From assembly GCA_015680685.1 (NCBI GenBank), contig MNCI01010116.1, forward strand, positions 1-64,000: a stretch of DNA of 64,000 bases, read 5' to 3'. Position 1 is the stretch's first letter. Each line of letters opens with the position of its first letter. The stretch comes from Gnetum montanum (Eukaryota > Streptophyta > Gnetopsida > Gnetales > Gnetaceae). The position numbers and the translations under genes were made by a program. A model generated the notes under the pieces. The model was not told the DNA's origin and made no database searches. It saw nothing but the letters and a program-made list of their open reading frames with translations. Below, in pieces: positions 48,461-59,684 of the stretch.

Positions 48461-50440
48461 TGCCATTGCGTGCAGAAATCATGGGTAATGCGGAGTTTAA
48501 CATTGTCTGCATGCAATCGGTGTGCACAATACATCGACATACAAAAGTGCCTATATGCAGCAGCCACACAAAAAGAAAACACCCAGTGGCTGATGGCTGA
48601 CCAAGAGAACAATTCAACGACATGCATGGAACTAACTGAGGGGATAACGAGCACTTACATTGAAAGCATGAATGTACTTGAGCAGGTTTATGGCCAACTT
48701 CCAACCCTTAACCCTAAAAACATTAACTGGGGGAAGTTGGAGATTCCTGAGAAGTTTAAACAAGAGCCCCTAGAGTTAAAACCGTTGCCCACCGATTTGG
48801 AATACATGATCCTCAAAAATGGAAAATTGGTAATCATTAACGTAAAACTTGCCCCTAAGCAAAAAGAGAGTTTGTTGAAGGTAATAAATAAGTGGTCAAT
48901 AGCCTTTGCATGGTCATACCCTGAACTAACTGGAATAGACCCTAGGATATGCCAGCATAGGATTTACACAAATCCCTCCATGAAGCCTCGCAAACAACCG
49001 CAAAGGCAACTGAACCCTAAGTTAAAACAAATAGTAAAAGAGGAGATAGAGCAACTTCTCAAGGCTAGGTTCATTTACTCCATTGCTGATAGTGAATGGG
49101 TTAGCCCTCTTGTAATCGTACCAAAGAAAGGAGGCAAATGGAGGGTGTGTATAGATTTTAGACTATTGAATATGGCAACCTTCAAAGACCACTTCCCATT
49201 GCCATTTGTTGACCAAGTCTTAGACATGATAACAAGGCATCGCTACTATAGTTTTCTGGATGAGTATAGTGGGTACAACCAAATATGAATCGCACCAGAA
49301 GACCAAGCCAAAATAACATTCACCAATCCTTGGGGAACGTTTGCATATAAACAAATGCCTTTTGGCTTGTGCAATTCCCCTGCCACATTGCAACGATTAG
49401 TTCTAAGCATCTTTCAGCAACAAATAGGTAACGAAGTAGAAGTCTTTATGGACAACTTCTCCACTTATGGGACAAGCTTTGATCAAGCCCTCGACCAGTT
49501 GGAGCAAGTATTAAAATGATGTGTTGAAACCAACCTCAAGCTCAAGTGGTAGAAAAGCCATTTGATGGTTCAAGAGGGCATAGTACTGGGGCATAAAGTT
49601 TCACAATCAGAAATAGAGGTGGACCCGGAAAAAATTAAAGTTATCCAAGGAATTACCTGACAACCAGAGACTATCAAAGACATTCGGTCATTCCTTGAAC
49701 ACACTGGCTACTACAGGAGATTTATCGAGAACTTCTCCAAAGTTGCCAAGCCATTGGTGGAATTAACGAAAAAAGATGCACCATTCGAATGGACCAGGGA
49801 ATGTGAACAAGCATTCCAAACTCTTAAACAGAGACTTGTGGAAACTCCCATTCTACAAGCCCCTAACTAGTCCAGGCCATTCCATATCATGACCGATGCA
49901 TCTAATTATGCCTTAGTAGCCGTACTGACACAATTAGATGAACAAAAACTACCTTATTACATCCATTGTGCTAGTAAAAGTATCACCAATGCACAACTCA
50001 ACTACACGACTACGGAAAAGGAATTAATGGCCGTAGTGTTTGCACTGGACAAATTTAGACACTATGTATTGGGTTACAAAGTATACATCCATATGGATCA
50101 TAATGCAATTAGGTTCCTTATGAACAAGCCAACGGTTAGCCCACGTATCATACTTTGGTTGGTAATTCTTCAAGAGTTTGATTTAACAATAGTAGATCAT
50201 AAAGGTACAGAGAATATAGTCGCAGATCACCTATCTCAGTTGCGTTGGGATAGCAAAGAGGATGAATATGTTGTATCTGACCATTTTCCTGATGAAACCC
50301 TCTTTGCCGATGTAGTAAATGATCAACCCGCGAAAATAAATTGGTATAGTAGCATTCTTACTTATCTCATCTCCCAATAAGCACCACAAGGGTTGGACTG
50401 TAGGAAGAAACAATAGTTTTTTTCACAAAACTAAGTACTT
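48461..50440 (+). pseudogene. RT-7 reverse transcriptase and RNase H remnant
   Basis: One frame from 48470 to 50380 with stops at 49286, 49517, 49550 and others. Linker with LKPLPTDLEYMIL, then RT: WVSPLVIVPKKGGKWRVCID, LLNMATFKDHFPLPFVDQ, YYSFLDEYSGYNQI, FGLCNSPATLQR. The metal site reads EVFMDNFSTYG: the second Asp is Asn. Thumb and connection follow (LEHTGYYRRFIENF). RNase H starts at 49889 (MTDASNYALVAVL, the strand carrying its first Asp) and includes TEKELMAVVFAL, MDHNAIRFL and NIVADHLSQL. A T-run near 50420 shifts the frame before integrase. Confidence 0.88.
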
Positions 50441-51600
50441 CATGGAAATTAAAGGAAAACTTTATAAAGTCTATCCTGATGGCTTGGTTCGATGGTGCGT
50501 GCTTGATAAGGATCAATTAAAAGTTCTCCAGGATGCTCATGAGGGCCCCTGTGGGGGTCATTATGCTGGGAGACAAATGGCTACCAAGGTCCTGCTTGCA
50601 GGATATTATTGGCCAACACTATTTCAGGATGTCCATCATTTTTCCCAATCCTGTGAACGCTGCCAACATGATGGTGGAATGATTGCTAAAATGGAGGATC
50701 TGTAACAATGGATTCAACCTTTGGAACCCTTCGATATCTGGGGCATAGATTTTACGGGGCCTATTACATCGATGTCCAACGAGAAAGCATATATTATCGT
50801 TGCTATTGATTACTTAACCAAATGGGCTGAGGCAGCTGCAGTAATAGACTGCACATCATCTACTGCTGCACAATTTGTACAACAACAAATCGTAAATAGG
50901 TTTGGTGTGTCGCGTGCACTCATCTCTAATAATGGAACACATTTTACAAGTGCAACCTTTCACAAATTGATGCAACGCTTAGGGGTTGAGCATAAATTGA
51001 CCACACCTTACCACCCACAAGCTAATGGCCAAGTCGAAGTTACTAACCGGGAGATCACAAGAATATTAACAAGAACAATTAGTAAATTTAGGCAAGATTG
51101 GAGCACGAAACTGAACGACGCTCTTTGGGCATACCGCTCCACTTGGAAGCTCCCTACAAGTTATTCTCCCTATGAGTTAGTTACAGAAAACTACCAAAGC
51201 TCCCCATCCAAAATGAGCTTCGTATACTATCCATGGCTTGTGACCTTCACTTGGACCTCGACCTAGCACAAAAACAACGATTGGCAACTCTGAACGTGCT
51301 AGACGAGAATAGATTGGTTGCACTATCGTTAAATGAGTTGCACAAGGCACATAGTAAATAGCGTCATGACTTAAGGATTCGAAGGTTTAGGTACCAACCT
51401 GGAGATAAGGTTCTTTACTGGAATCCCACACATGTACCACAGTGTACAAAATTTCAAACATTGTGGGAAGGACCCTATATTATTCATACAACTTTCCCCT
51501 CTAGAGCCATGATGATATACAAGCCTGACAGCTCGAATAAAAGGTTATTAGTTAATGTACAATAAACAAAGTCTTTCCGTGAACCAAAAACAGGCAATAC
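50441..51600 (+). pseudogene. RT-7 integrase remnant
   Basis: Frame 50442-51266 with one stop at 50703. The zinc-binding part has AHEGPCGGHYAGRQM and CERCQ. The core starts FDIWGIDFTGPI, the type seen in non-chromoviral Tat/Athila elements. First catalytic Asp in VAIDYLTKWAEA, second replaced by Asn (LISNNGTHFTS), Glu present in ANGQVEVTNREI. A frameshift near 51180 precedes the C-terminal part (LDLDLAQKQRL, VLDENRLVAL, WEGPYII, to about 51565). No chromodomain is seen. Would insert the DNA copy in the nucleus. Confidence 0.88.
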
Positions 51601-53612
51601 AATTTACACCTCCACTAGCGGGCAACCTTGCTCTCTATATTGGATCTCTCCCTTGCAATTCAGTCATGGGGGAGATGGCCACCTATGCTAATCATTAGAG
51701 GCCCTCAATTCTTTTACGTTTTTGTTTTCCACATTTTTGTTTTCCACATTTTTGTTTTACACATTTTTGTCTTACACATTTTTATTTTACAATTTCTTTA
51801 ACTTTTCTTGTTTTTTTTTTCAACGTCGTTATACTTTTTCATTGTGTGTGTGTGTGTGTGTGTGTGTGATCCATCCTGTAAGTTTGTCACCCAATAAGTG
51901 TTCAGAATGATGGTGTGAACTGTTTTCATGTTGATTGCTAATGTTTGGTTTTTACCTTTAAGTCATGATGTTGATACTACGGTATGTTCTTTTGATATGG
52001 CAGATAATGAGTTCACTTCATCCATCCATCCAAAAAGTCTATGGTCTCTCTTGGCTTGGAAATGTATAGTCCCTCATAATAAGAACTTTAACGAATCGGT
52101 GACTGGGCATTTCTCAAACTAAGGAAGGACTCAAGGATTGAAAAGGGTGTCACTTCAAGGGAACTTGATGCATTTGTGTTGGCCGTTCTCTTGGGTGCTT
52201 GGATGTTTTCTTCTTGAGTTTTCTCACCATTCCAATGTTACCCAATTATCAGAAGCTGAGACAATAAAAATAAGAAGTCTTTGCATGATGTGGTTCTCAC
52301 GCATAAAAACAAAAAACAAAGAAAAAAAGAAAAAGAAAAAAAAAGTGAGAATTCAAAGCACACCCCTTAGACAAAATAATCACTTGGGCTACAAGCACTA
52401 GTTATGGAACCAAAAGTGTTCCCTCTAACTAAGGCCTTCTCGCTTCCCATTCTCTCCCTTATTTCGTCAAAATGGTGGTGACTCTTTGGAGAGGCATTCT
52501 TATTATTCAAGAGGATGGATTAACCGGATGCATTGATGCGAAGTCACTAGATGTGGTTGGTTTGAGGCTGGAGTTGGAATGAGATTTACCAAGTCACACT
52601 AATCATGATGCACACAAGGGGCTGTACACCACCTTGTTCTTGGGATTCCATTCCATTTTCTTCTCTCCACACTTCTCTCCATTATTCACCTCATTGTTGG
52701 TTGTATCATTAGTGTATATTTTGGTAGATACATTATTTTCTTTTTGGTAAATTCTCATAGTTAAGTCTTTAACTCTTGTTCCAAAGGACATTCCTAGAGC
52801 CTACGGACTCTTTGAATGTGAGATTGTCAGGGCATTAAGGGCATGAGCCTGCATTTGGGAGGACCTAGTGACATTCCTATTTGGGGCACTAGTTAAATTC
52901 TTTCCCTTAACATTTTTGCAATCCATTTTATTTTGTTCATTTCCATCTTGACATCCATTTCATCGATGTCATAGTTGTTCCTTTTTATCTATCTTTCTTG
53001 TTCTTATTCTTTCTCCATTCTATCGCTACTGGAGGTTCACGATTAGTCATGGGGGTACAGGGCCCGATTTTTTCGATTTTCTCCTAGCCCCAATTTTTTC
53101 GAATTTTTCCTAACCCCTACACCTTCGGTAGTCATCATTAATATATCTCCAGATCCGTATCAACCAGACCACAACCTAGCCAATGGACTTACACTGAAGC
53201 AAGGTATTAATTACATGATGATTCAATTACCCTTGCTAATACAAAACTGTGTTGTGTGTGCAAATGGCGATCATGCAACAACAGACCGGATCTGGAGGGT
53301 GCGTTTGGAATGAAGCGGTGTTGAAGTAGCTTTGCAAGGAGCAAGATCGATGGTGTGCTTACGGATGGAAAACAAAAGGCCAAATCTTGGTGTTGGCAGT
53401 AGCAACACTTCTTTCTCTCTCTCTTTCTCAGTTGTCAACTAAGGCCTGATGTCAATGTAATAAGGTGTTCACTCTTGTTGTCATGAACACCAGTTTTGTT
53501 GTGTCTTGTAATGATGATCCGTTCACATGTCATCCCATTAGTTCCATTGAGTCAATAATCCCATACCTTCCCGATATCATTGTAAAGAACTCGAGGACGA
53601 GTTTTCATTTAG
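51601..53612 (+). other. RT-7 noncoding 3' region
   Basis: No gene. It opens with TCATGGGGGAGATGGCC (51663), five copies of a 19- to 20-bp ACATTTTTGTTTTMC unit (51719-51800) and a TG microsatellite (about 51844-51869). Then comes the GCATGATGTGGTTCTCA block with an A-rich run (52280-52345). From 52640 it is collinear with 45-1030 of RT-1. Counterparts of the first blocks occur in RT-3 and RT-5, where the 3' ORF then follows instead. Confidence 0.7.
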
Positions 53613-53623
53613 TCATAGGGGTA
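53613..53623 (+). other. Polypurine tract of RT-7
   Basis: CATAGGGGTA directly before the 3' LTR, the priming site for plus-strand DNA. RT-1 has CATGGGGGTA at the same place, RT-5 GTGGGGGTA and RT-2/RT-3 GGAGGTA on the minus strand. Confidence 0.65.
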
Positions 53624-54352
53624 TGCTGGGACGCGATATCGCGGTGCACCGTCATATCTATAAATAAGAGGTGGCTCTCCCTTGTTTCCTCATCCTAGGC
53701 TAGACAGTAGGAAAACTCTGGCAGATTGATCACTCCAGAGATAGAATATTTTCCATGTGCCCGTAGTAGGAGTCCTAAAGTGAATGGATCTTTATTCGAG
53801 CAAACATTGTACCTGAACACAAGTTTGTGTACGACAATAAAGATGAGCTTCTTGGATAAACCTTGCAGCGCATGGAATAGGATTTTATTACTGTTATTTA
53901 TTACCTGTTATTTATTTCTTTCTCTCTCAACCCTTCTCTCCTAGTAAATGCCTCAGTACGACCGCTTTGAGCACGTGCGTTACACGTGGTGATCCTAGCA
54001 ACGATTAGCATTTGGTAGCCATGGTTGCATCGGTTCAGGGTGTGTACGGTAAGTGGGAACGGATGCTGACACTAGGTAATTTAGACTTAGTTCATTAGTT
54101 AGAGTTAGTAATTAGTTCCTCAACCCTTCACCTTGTTAGCATAGGAGACAAAAAAAAACTATAAAAATCATATACCTCAGACTTACTTAACCATACATCG
54201 TGATAACTACAAGTAAGTCTAGGAAGACAACAAATAATTAACCCTAAGTGTTCCATGGGCGTGTAGGCACTTAGTCTGCGGAGTTCGACAGGATCGTGCA
54301 TGCTACGCTCATATTCGTATGGTTGAGTGTAGGGGTATCTTGCCACTCATCA
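53624..54352 (+). repeat. 3' LTR of RT-7
   Basis: 729 bp, TGCTGGGACGCG to CTCATCA, with TATAAATA at 53659-53666. It has one CGCGATATCGCG palindrome where the 5' LTR has one intact and one decayed copy, so the two LTRs differ by a 16- to 17-bp deletion at the palindromes. Elsewhere they are very similar. Confidence 0.92.
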
Positions 54353-54357
54353 ATTAA

Positions 54358-54729
54358 TTATATGTATTTAATTAACTAGGAACATAGAAGTAAAATGCAT
54401 GAATAATAAATTACATTAAAGTAAACATTAATCTATTTCCAAGTGTTGCAAGGTATATCAAGAATCTCGTCTTTATTATTATTACATCAAAGTGTCTAGG
54501 TACATTGGTGCTCAAATAATGATCCATACAATCCTTGACTCCTACTATGGGTACTTACAAAATATTCTAATTGTTGTGGAAAGAAATTGCAAGAACGTTG
54601 TTGTGCTACTAAATTTTCGATGCCATAAGTGATGGGTATGTGTATTTATATAAGCAAACTTAGATGCCATGTCGACGCATATGCATTGATGGGGATGCGT
54701 CAACGTAGCCCAACAAGGATGATTCATCA
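54358..54729 (-). repeat. RT-3 5' LTR, outer part
   Basis: Continues the LTR cut at 44697 and aligns with 14119-14490, ending GATTCATCA. It closes RT-3. Confidence 0.85.
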
Positions 54730-57079
54730 ATAAGTGTATAAGAAAAATTATCCAAGACAATGATTAGGATTGATATCTTATACAATGCTAAATTTTGATC
54801 TATGAAAATGAAATATCAACAACAAATCAGTGTGTTAGATATGCAAATGTTCAAATGGATTTTAAATATTATAAGATAAGCCAAATTTTACAATACAATT
54901 TTTAGAGAAAGAGTTAGAGTATTGTTTATCATAAATACAATATAGGAATGAATAATGTCTTAGATTGTTTGGTCTTTTTTTGAATACGATTATATAGTAA
55001 ACTCTCAAAAATGGTTTTTGCATCATAGCTTTAGGAAGCTTGTTGAAAAAAATATTAGAGTTGGTGGATCCTAGGATGCAACAAAAGTTGCAAGAGATAG
55101 GCTTAAGCAAAGTAGCATTAAGATGATAGATTGTGAGTTGAAGGGGATTCATAGATAAAAAAATTAGTCACTACAAGTTAATCATGGATTGTGGTCCATG
55201 CTAAATTTGTCAAATTGTGGATTGTGAGGTGACCATGACTTGGCTATGAGTTGCAATTCGTTCATTTACACCAAAATATAAGGGTTCTAAGTGAGTTGTG
55301 AGTTGCAATCATGCCTTTTTCTAGGTTGCAACTTTGCCACAGCTTAACTGTAAGGCTTCAAAACCAACTTTTAATGGTGGTTGCAAGTAAGGTGTGATGG
55401 CACTGCAAGTTGTCTTCTACTAGTTGCGTTTAGGTTACCTTGCCTTATTGTTGGACTTGCAAAACATGAAAATTACAATTGAGATATGAGCAGTACTAAA
55501 GCATGAGTTGGATGTGACTCCTATTTCATGTGAATTAGGGTGTGAATGTGCTATGATTTGGGTGTGAGGGATCCTATTATTCATCTTGCTCTTAGGTTCA
55601 AGTGTGACTTGGATGCGAGTTGTTTGATATTGGTGCTAAGATCATGTCAAGCATGAAACACAAAAGGAAATAAAAGAGAATCTGGCATGATCTAAATGTT
55701 TTGAGATGGTTCTTGGCTTAACATCATGGGCAAGATTATTTGGGGTCCTAATTAGTATTTTTGACATGGATTTGAGTTAATTGATTGGGTAAATCAGCCT
55801 CTTGGCTTAGATTTTAAGGAGGCAGTTTGGAACTTGAATGATAGAACAAACTAGCTTCCACTTGGGCTTAAATCTAAAGAAAAAAAGTGACATGTTTTGC
55901 ATACAAACATTAAAGGTTGAAGATCGTTGACATTTGGGACTTAATTACATTAGTTAGACATGGCCATCACTTCAATATAAAAGAGCTTTCAACTTCAATA
56001 TAAACTTCCCTTCATAGACTTCAAGATATTCCATAATTGGAATTGGTTCTTCTTGTTATGTGCTTGAATTTGATGAGTAAAGGGGCCTTAAGCATGTGCA
56101 AGGCTTGGGCCTTCAAGATTTACATCAATTAATTAGAAATTAAGAAACAAACTAGAGACATCTAGAGGGACTCTTCGTCTAAGCTACATCTGCCCCATAA
56201 AGCATGCAAGAAACCTCAAAGCGACTTATCTAAACAATATCAATCTCCTTGTATGCTCTGTACCTGACAAATTGGAGAAAAAGCATGTGATTATACATGG
56301 AATAAATTGGCTTCTAATCCATCAAACACATCGATGCATTACATCAAACATTTGTCTTTACAACATTCATAATCTACTTTACACATAAACATGTAAACAA
56401 CCAATATATATTCAAACAATTTTGTAGCCTCTCTTAACTTCAAACTCATGGCAATGGAGATATTGTAAGGGCTTGAGAGAATGTGAGAATGAGAGAACTA
56501 ATTGTGAGAAAATATTGAGAAAAATTGCATGAGGGAATCATCTATTTGGCCTATTATAGGAAAGCTTTAATTTGGGAGATTCATGATTGCAAGAATGCAA
56601 GAAATGGAAGGGTCTTCATGGAGCTAAGACTATGGTAGCCTTCCCAATGAATTAAAAATGGAGCTTGAAAGGAGAAATGAAAGTTTAATACAACTCATAT
56701 TCATTCACTTCATTGCTCAATGATCCAAGATGTTCACCTCAAATTGAGGCATGGCCTCATTTTATAGTTGAAAAGAGGGGAAAGCTTTGCCATATTTTGC
56801 ATTTTCACATGAAAGCTTGATTAATCCCTTGTTGCCTTTTGTAGTAATTTTCTCTAACTATACTCTTTCTATGCTATTTTCTTCTACTATTATGGCTTTT
56901 CTAGGCCTTTCTTGGTCTACAACTTTGAGTGTAAAACCTTCAACATCTACATGACTTTGGAGACTTCAGAAACTATAAAAATGATAGACAAAGTTTCAAC
57001 ATAACCCAAAAACATGATGAAAAAGATCAAACAAAACATAGGGGAAAACAACAATTAAACAAGATAGGAAAGTCTTAGA
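54730..57079. other. Unassigned AT-rich sequence
   Basis: No gene that I can support. The stretch 55130-55640 repeats short GTGAGTTGCAA/GTGAGTTGTGAGTT-like motifs. Part (56440-56780) has the look of LTR or leader DNA, but no ends or coding motifs are visible. Probably old repeat sequence flanking RT-3. Confidence 0.35.
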
Positions 57080-57660
57080 AGTAGATTAAGATTAGCAATA
57101 CTTTGATAAACAAAATTAAAGTACAATGGATGAAATGGAGAGAAGCTAGCGGTGTACTATATGATAAAGGAATTTTCATTAGATTGATAAGAGAATTCTA
57201 TAAAATTGGTATTAGACCCATCATTTTAAATGGTGCAACATATTGATCTATCAAAAAGTGTGAACCTATGAATGTGATAGAGTTGAAAATATTAAGGTGG
57301 AAGTGGGGTGTTGCTAGAGAAGATAGAATTAACAATTTTTTTATTAGAGGAAGTTTGAATACAACTCCTATAGGTTATGAAAGACAGGACACCTATGGTA
57401 TTATATAGAGATTATTGAAGACCATAACTATTAGTAGAGATTGCTTAATTGAAATAGAAAGAAAATATCAAAGAAAAAGATCAAAAAATAAATAATATGC
57501 AAGAATAAATCAAGTCATCAAAGACTTATGAATTAATATTAAATTTACTCATAACAAAGATGAGTGAAGAAAGGAATTCATATAGTATATCCCACGTGGT
57601 TAGAATAAAGAAAGGATGATGGTGAAGAAGAAATAAGATTTGTACCATTGAGAAGAGGAG
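57080..57660 (+). pseudogene. RTE-type LINE: reverse transcriptase C-terminal fragment
   Basis: The plus-strand translation from 57109 gives VQWMKWREASGVLYDKG, FIRLIREFYKIGIRPIIL, ELKILRWKWGVAREDRINN and FIRGSLNTTPIGYE, with stops at about 57244 and 57406. This is the conserved end of the reverse transcriptase ORF of plant RTE LINEs. Its second half overlaps the segment seen at 9613-10090. The sequence after 57420 is Lys/Arg-rich and decayed. The fragment is 5' truncated, typical of LINE insertions. Confidence 0.7.
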
Positions 57661-58300
57661 GGTTTTATTATGCATATTCAAGAGTTAATATTTTATTTTA
57701 AATTTGAAAAAAATTTAAATCAGAAATAAGCATAGCACGTTGCACTATAACATAAGGTAAAAGAAATATAAAAGTTTGTGGGATCCTCAAAAAGCTTGTG
57801 GTAATTAATGATTAAAATCCAGTGATCCTAATTTCGGGAAAAACAGGTTAGGACAATTTACCGTAAAATTCGAAGCATCTTTAATTGTTTGCTTCCTTTA
57901 CGTAAAAGGAGCTCGTAACCTAGGAAGGTAATACCTGACGAAAATAGGCAGGAAAAAAAAAAAAAAAAAGAGAATGGCCCACTGTGGTTATCCCGAAGTG
58001 CATTAAATCATATCTCAACATACATCAAACCTTATCGTCAAAGGAATCGTGTTCAATTATTACTTGATATCGTCAAAGGACATTGGTATTGGTTATTTAT
58101 ACGCATGAACTAGTTGCAATCTTGATAATATATTTATATATTATTATTATCATATATCTTTGAATTATATAAAGGAGGTTTAAAATGATTAAAATTAAAA
58201 ATATTCATATGTTTTAATGTATTTTTAATGTATGCGGAGTTGTTTTGCCGAGTTATCTGAGTTTTTCGGAATCATTTCTGATATCGAGTAAAGTAATTTC
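57661..58300. other. Intergenic sequence with a 17-A run
   Basis: No gene. A run of 17 A at 57953-57969 could be the tail of a retroposed sequence. The rest is AT-rich, with a TATATTATTATTATCATATA stretch near 58130. Confidence 0.4.
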
Positions 58301-59684
58301 CCAAACTTTTAATCATTGGTTATGATACACAGGTCAGCCCATAATTTACGCTGTAGCTTCATCTGCGCCTGTAACTCTGGGCAGAAGAACAAGCCTGAAT
58401 TCTACCACATGGAGGTTAGTTTTCTTTATAACGACTCTGCGCGTGGAAATAGTTTGGAAAATGACCTCTTTCTACCAGTCTTGAACCACAAGATACAATC
58501 AATCTCATCCAAAGTTGTTCCAGAAGTTTGTCGGGAAGAAGCGGAATGTGCGGGCCAACGCTTAGGTCCTACATTTCTACGTATCAGATCAACGGCAGGT
58601 GTCCGCCACCGACATTTTCCGAAAGAAAAGAATTCGTTCCGTGTTTCCCGAAGAATTCAAATTTGAAAGCATTTCTATCCTTTCTCTCACGCCTTCAGGC
58701 AAGAATTCCGGGTTTTTTGTGTTTTTGTCTGCGAATCTTTGGGGATATGGATTCCAACGCATTCATTCCTCTGTGCAAAATCCTTAGGTTCTCACGTTAG
58801 CCGATACTTTTCACTTCACATTCAATCTTCGCATTGACTGTTACGAATACTTTTGTTTTCTCTGTGGACTTTTTTTGAATTACGTGCTTTGTTTCATTTA
58901 CACTAGAGTGCTTCCGAACCCGCGGTCGGATCGGAACCCGGACGTTTTCATTTTCTGCTTCTTCGAATATAAAATGCTACGAAGATAACTGCCGTCGTGT
59001 CATTTTGCGATGCGGAGCTTCGCAATGGCAACTCAAAACATTTTCCTTTTGCATTCGTCTTGTCAAAAGCCGATCACAGCTGGACGGAAGCGTAGTTGGA
59101 TGTCCAGTTTCAAATGTGAACCGGATAGTTTTACTTTTAATTGCAAGATCTTCAACAAACCGTTCCGAACAATTCCGTTTTTGCGTGCCACAGAACGAGA
59201 CAAGCAAGCAACCGAGGAAAAAGTTTAGTTGTGGAGACATTTTGTAAAACGGCTAAAGGCGCGCCACTGCACTTTGATTAGGGCATCGGGGCCCAGGCGT
59301 GAGCTCATTTTGACTGGTACGCGGCGAGGTATGTCCTTTTGCGTGAAATGACCAAAGGTGTGGTGACCTCTGCACATGCACAGGCACATGCACAGGCACA
59401 TGAGTACACGAGTCACTTCAAGATCATACTGGTAATTGAAATCCGCGATCTTTTCGAACCGAATTGATGAATGATCTAGACTGTCTACACGCGACAGGCA
59501 GGTCGTGATACCGTGTGCCTGGGCTCGCTTTTATGCAATTTTTTAATTTGTTTCGTTGTCGTTTGAAGGTATGATGCTGCCTTTGCTCATTTTCCAGATC
59601 TTTCACGGCCCTTGGCTCTCTACAAAAGGCTTGGTGCTGAGTTAAGGGCTGCAAAGGCGAAAGGTTGATTGATCGTTGTGAAAG
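58301..59684 (+). promoter_or_regulatory. Upstream region of the XTH gene
   Basis: GC content and CpG density rise here against the repeats to the left. Short open frames in all frames overlap each other and none has recognisable domains. AATATAAAA at about 58964 is the best TATA-like string but lies 700 bp from the start codon; no clear TATA box sits at the usual distance. A 12-bp ACATGCACAGGC unit repeats at 59373-59402. It probably contains promoter and 5' leader; the transcription start cannot be placed. Confidence 0.4.

Larger units (their letters stand above)
44698..54352 (+). mobile_element. RT-7: Ty3/gypsy element (9.65 kb) inserted in the RT-3 5' LTR
   Basis: Bounded by TGATGGG (44698) and CATCA (54352) with a perfect ATTAA duplication at 44693-44697 and 54353-54357. 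The RT-3 LTR reads on across the cut, as the intact copy at 14090-14120 shows. Order: 5' LTR, gap, gag (45565-47600), protease-RT-RNase H-integrase (47601-51600), a 2-kb noncoding region, polypurine tract and 3' LTR (53624-54352). There is no 3' ORF. It is the youngest full element here by nesting and by LTR similarity, but gag and pol still hold many stops. Confidence 0.92.
13680..54729 (-). mobile_element. RT-3: host Ty3/gypsy (Tat/Athila-type) element, opened by four insertions
   Basis: With RT-4, RT-5, the solo LTR and RT-7 removed, about 12.6 kb remain in one minus-strand order. From left to right these are 3' LTR (13680-14490), 3' ORF (14732-17585), spacer (22263-23940), pol (23941-27520), gag (27521-28200 and 41557-43208), primer site (44248-44264) and 5' LTR (44266-44697 plus 54358-54729). 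The order and length match RT-5 (13.35 kb). LTR lengths are 811 and 804 bp. The five flanking bases are GTGGG on the left and ATAAG on the right, which differ by three G/A transitions, so the target duplication is only weakly supported. Confidence 0.75.

Noticed and set aside
51722-51910. A Phe/Leu-rich membrane peptide
   Set aside because: It is the translation of the T-rich tandem units and the TG microsatellite after RT-7 pol.
58316-58800. Short overlapping frames upstream of XTH as an additional gene
   Set aside because: Three frames overlap on the same strand, none has a recognisable domain, and the higher GC content alone can explain them.
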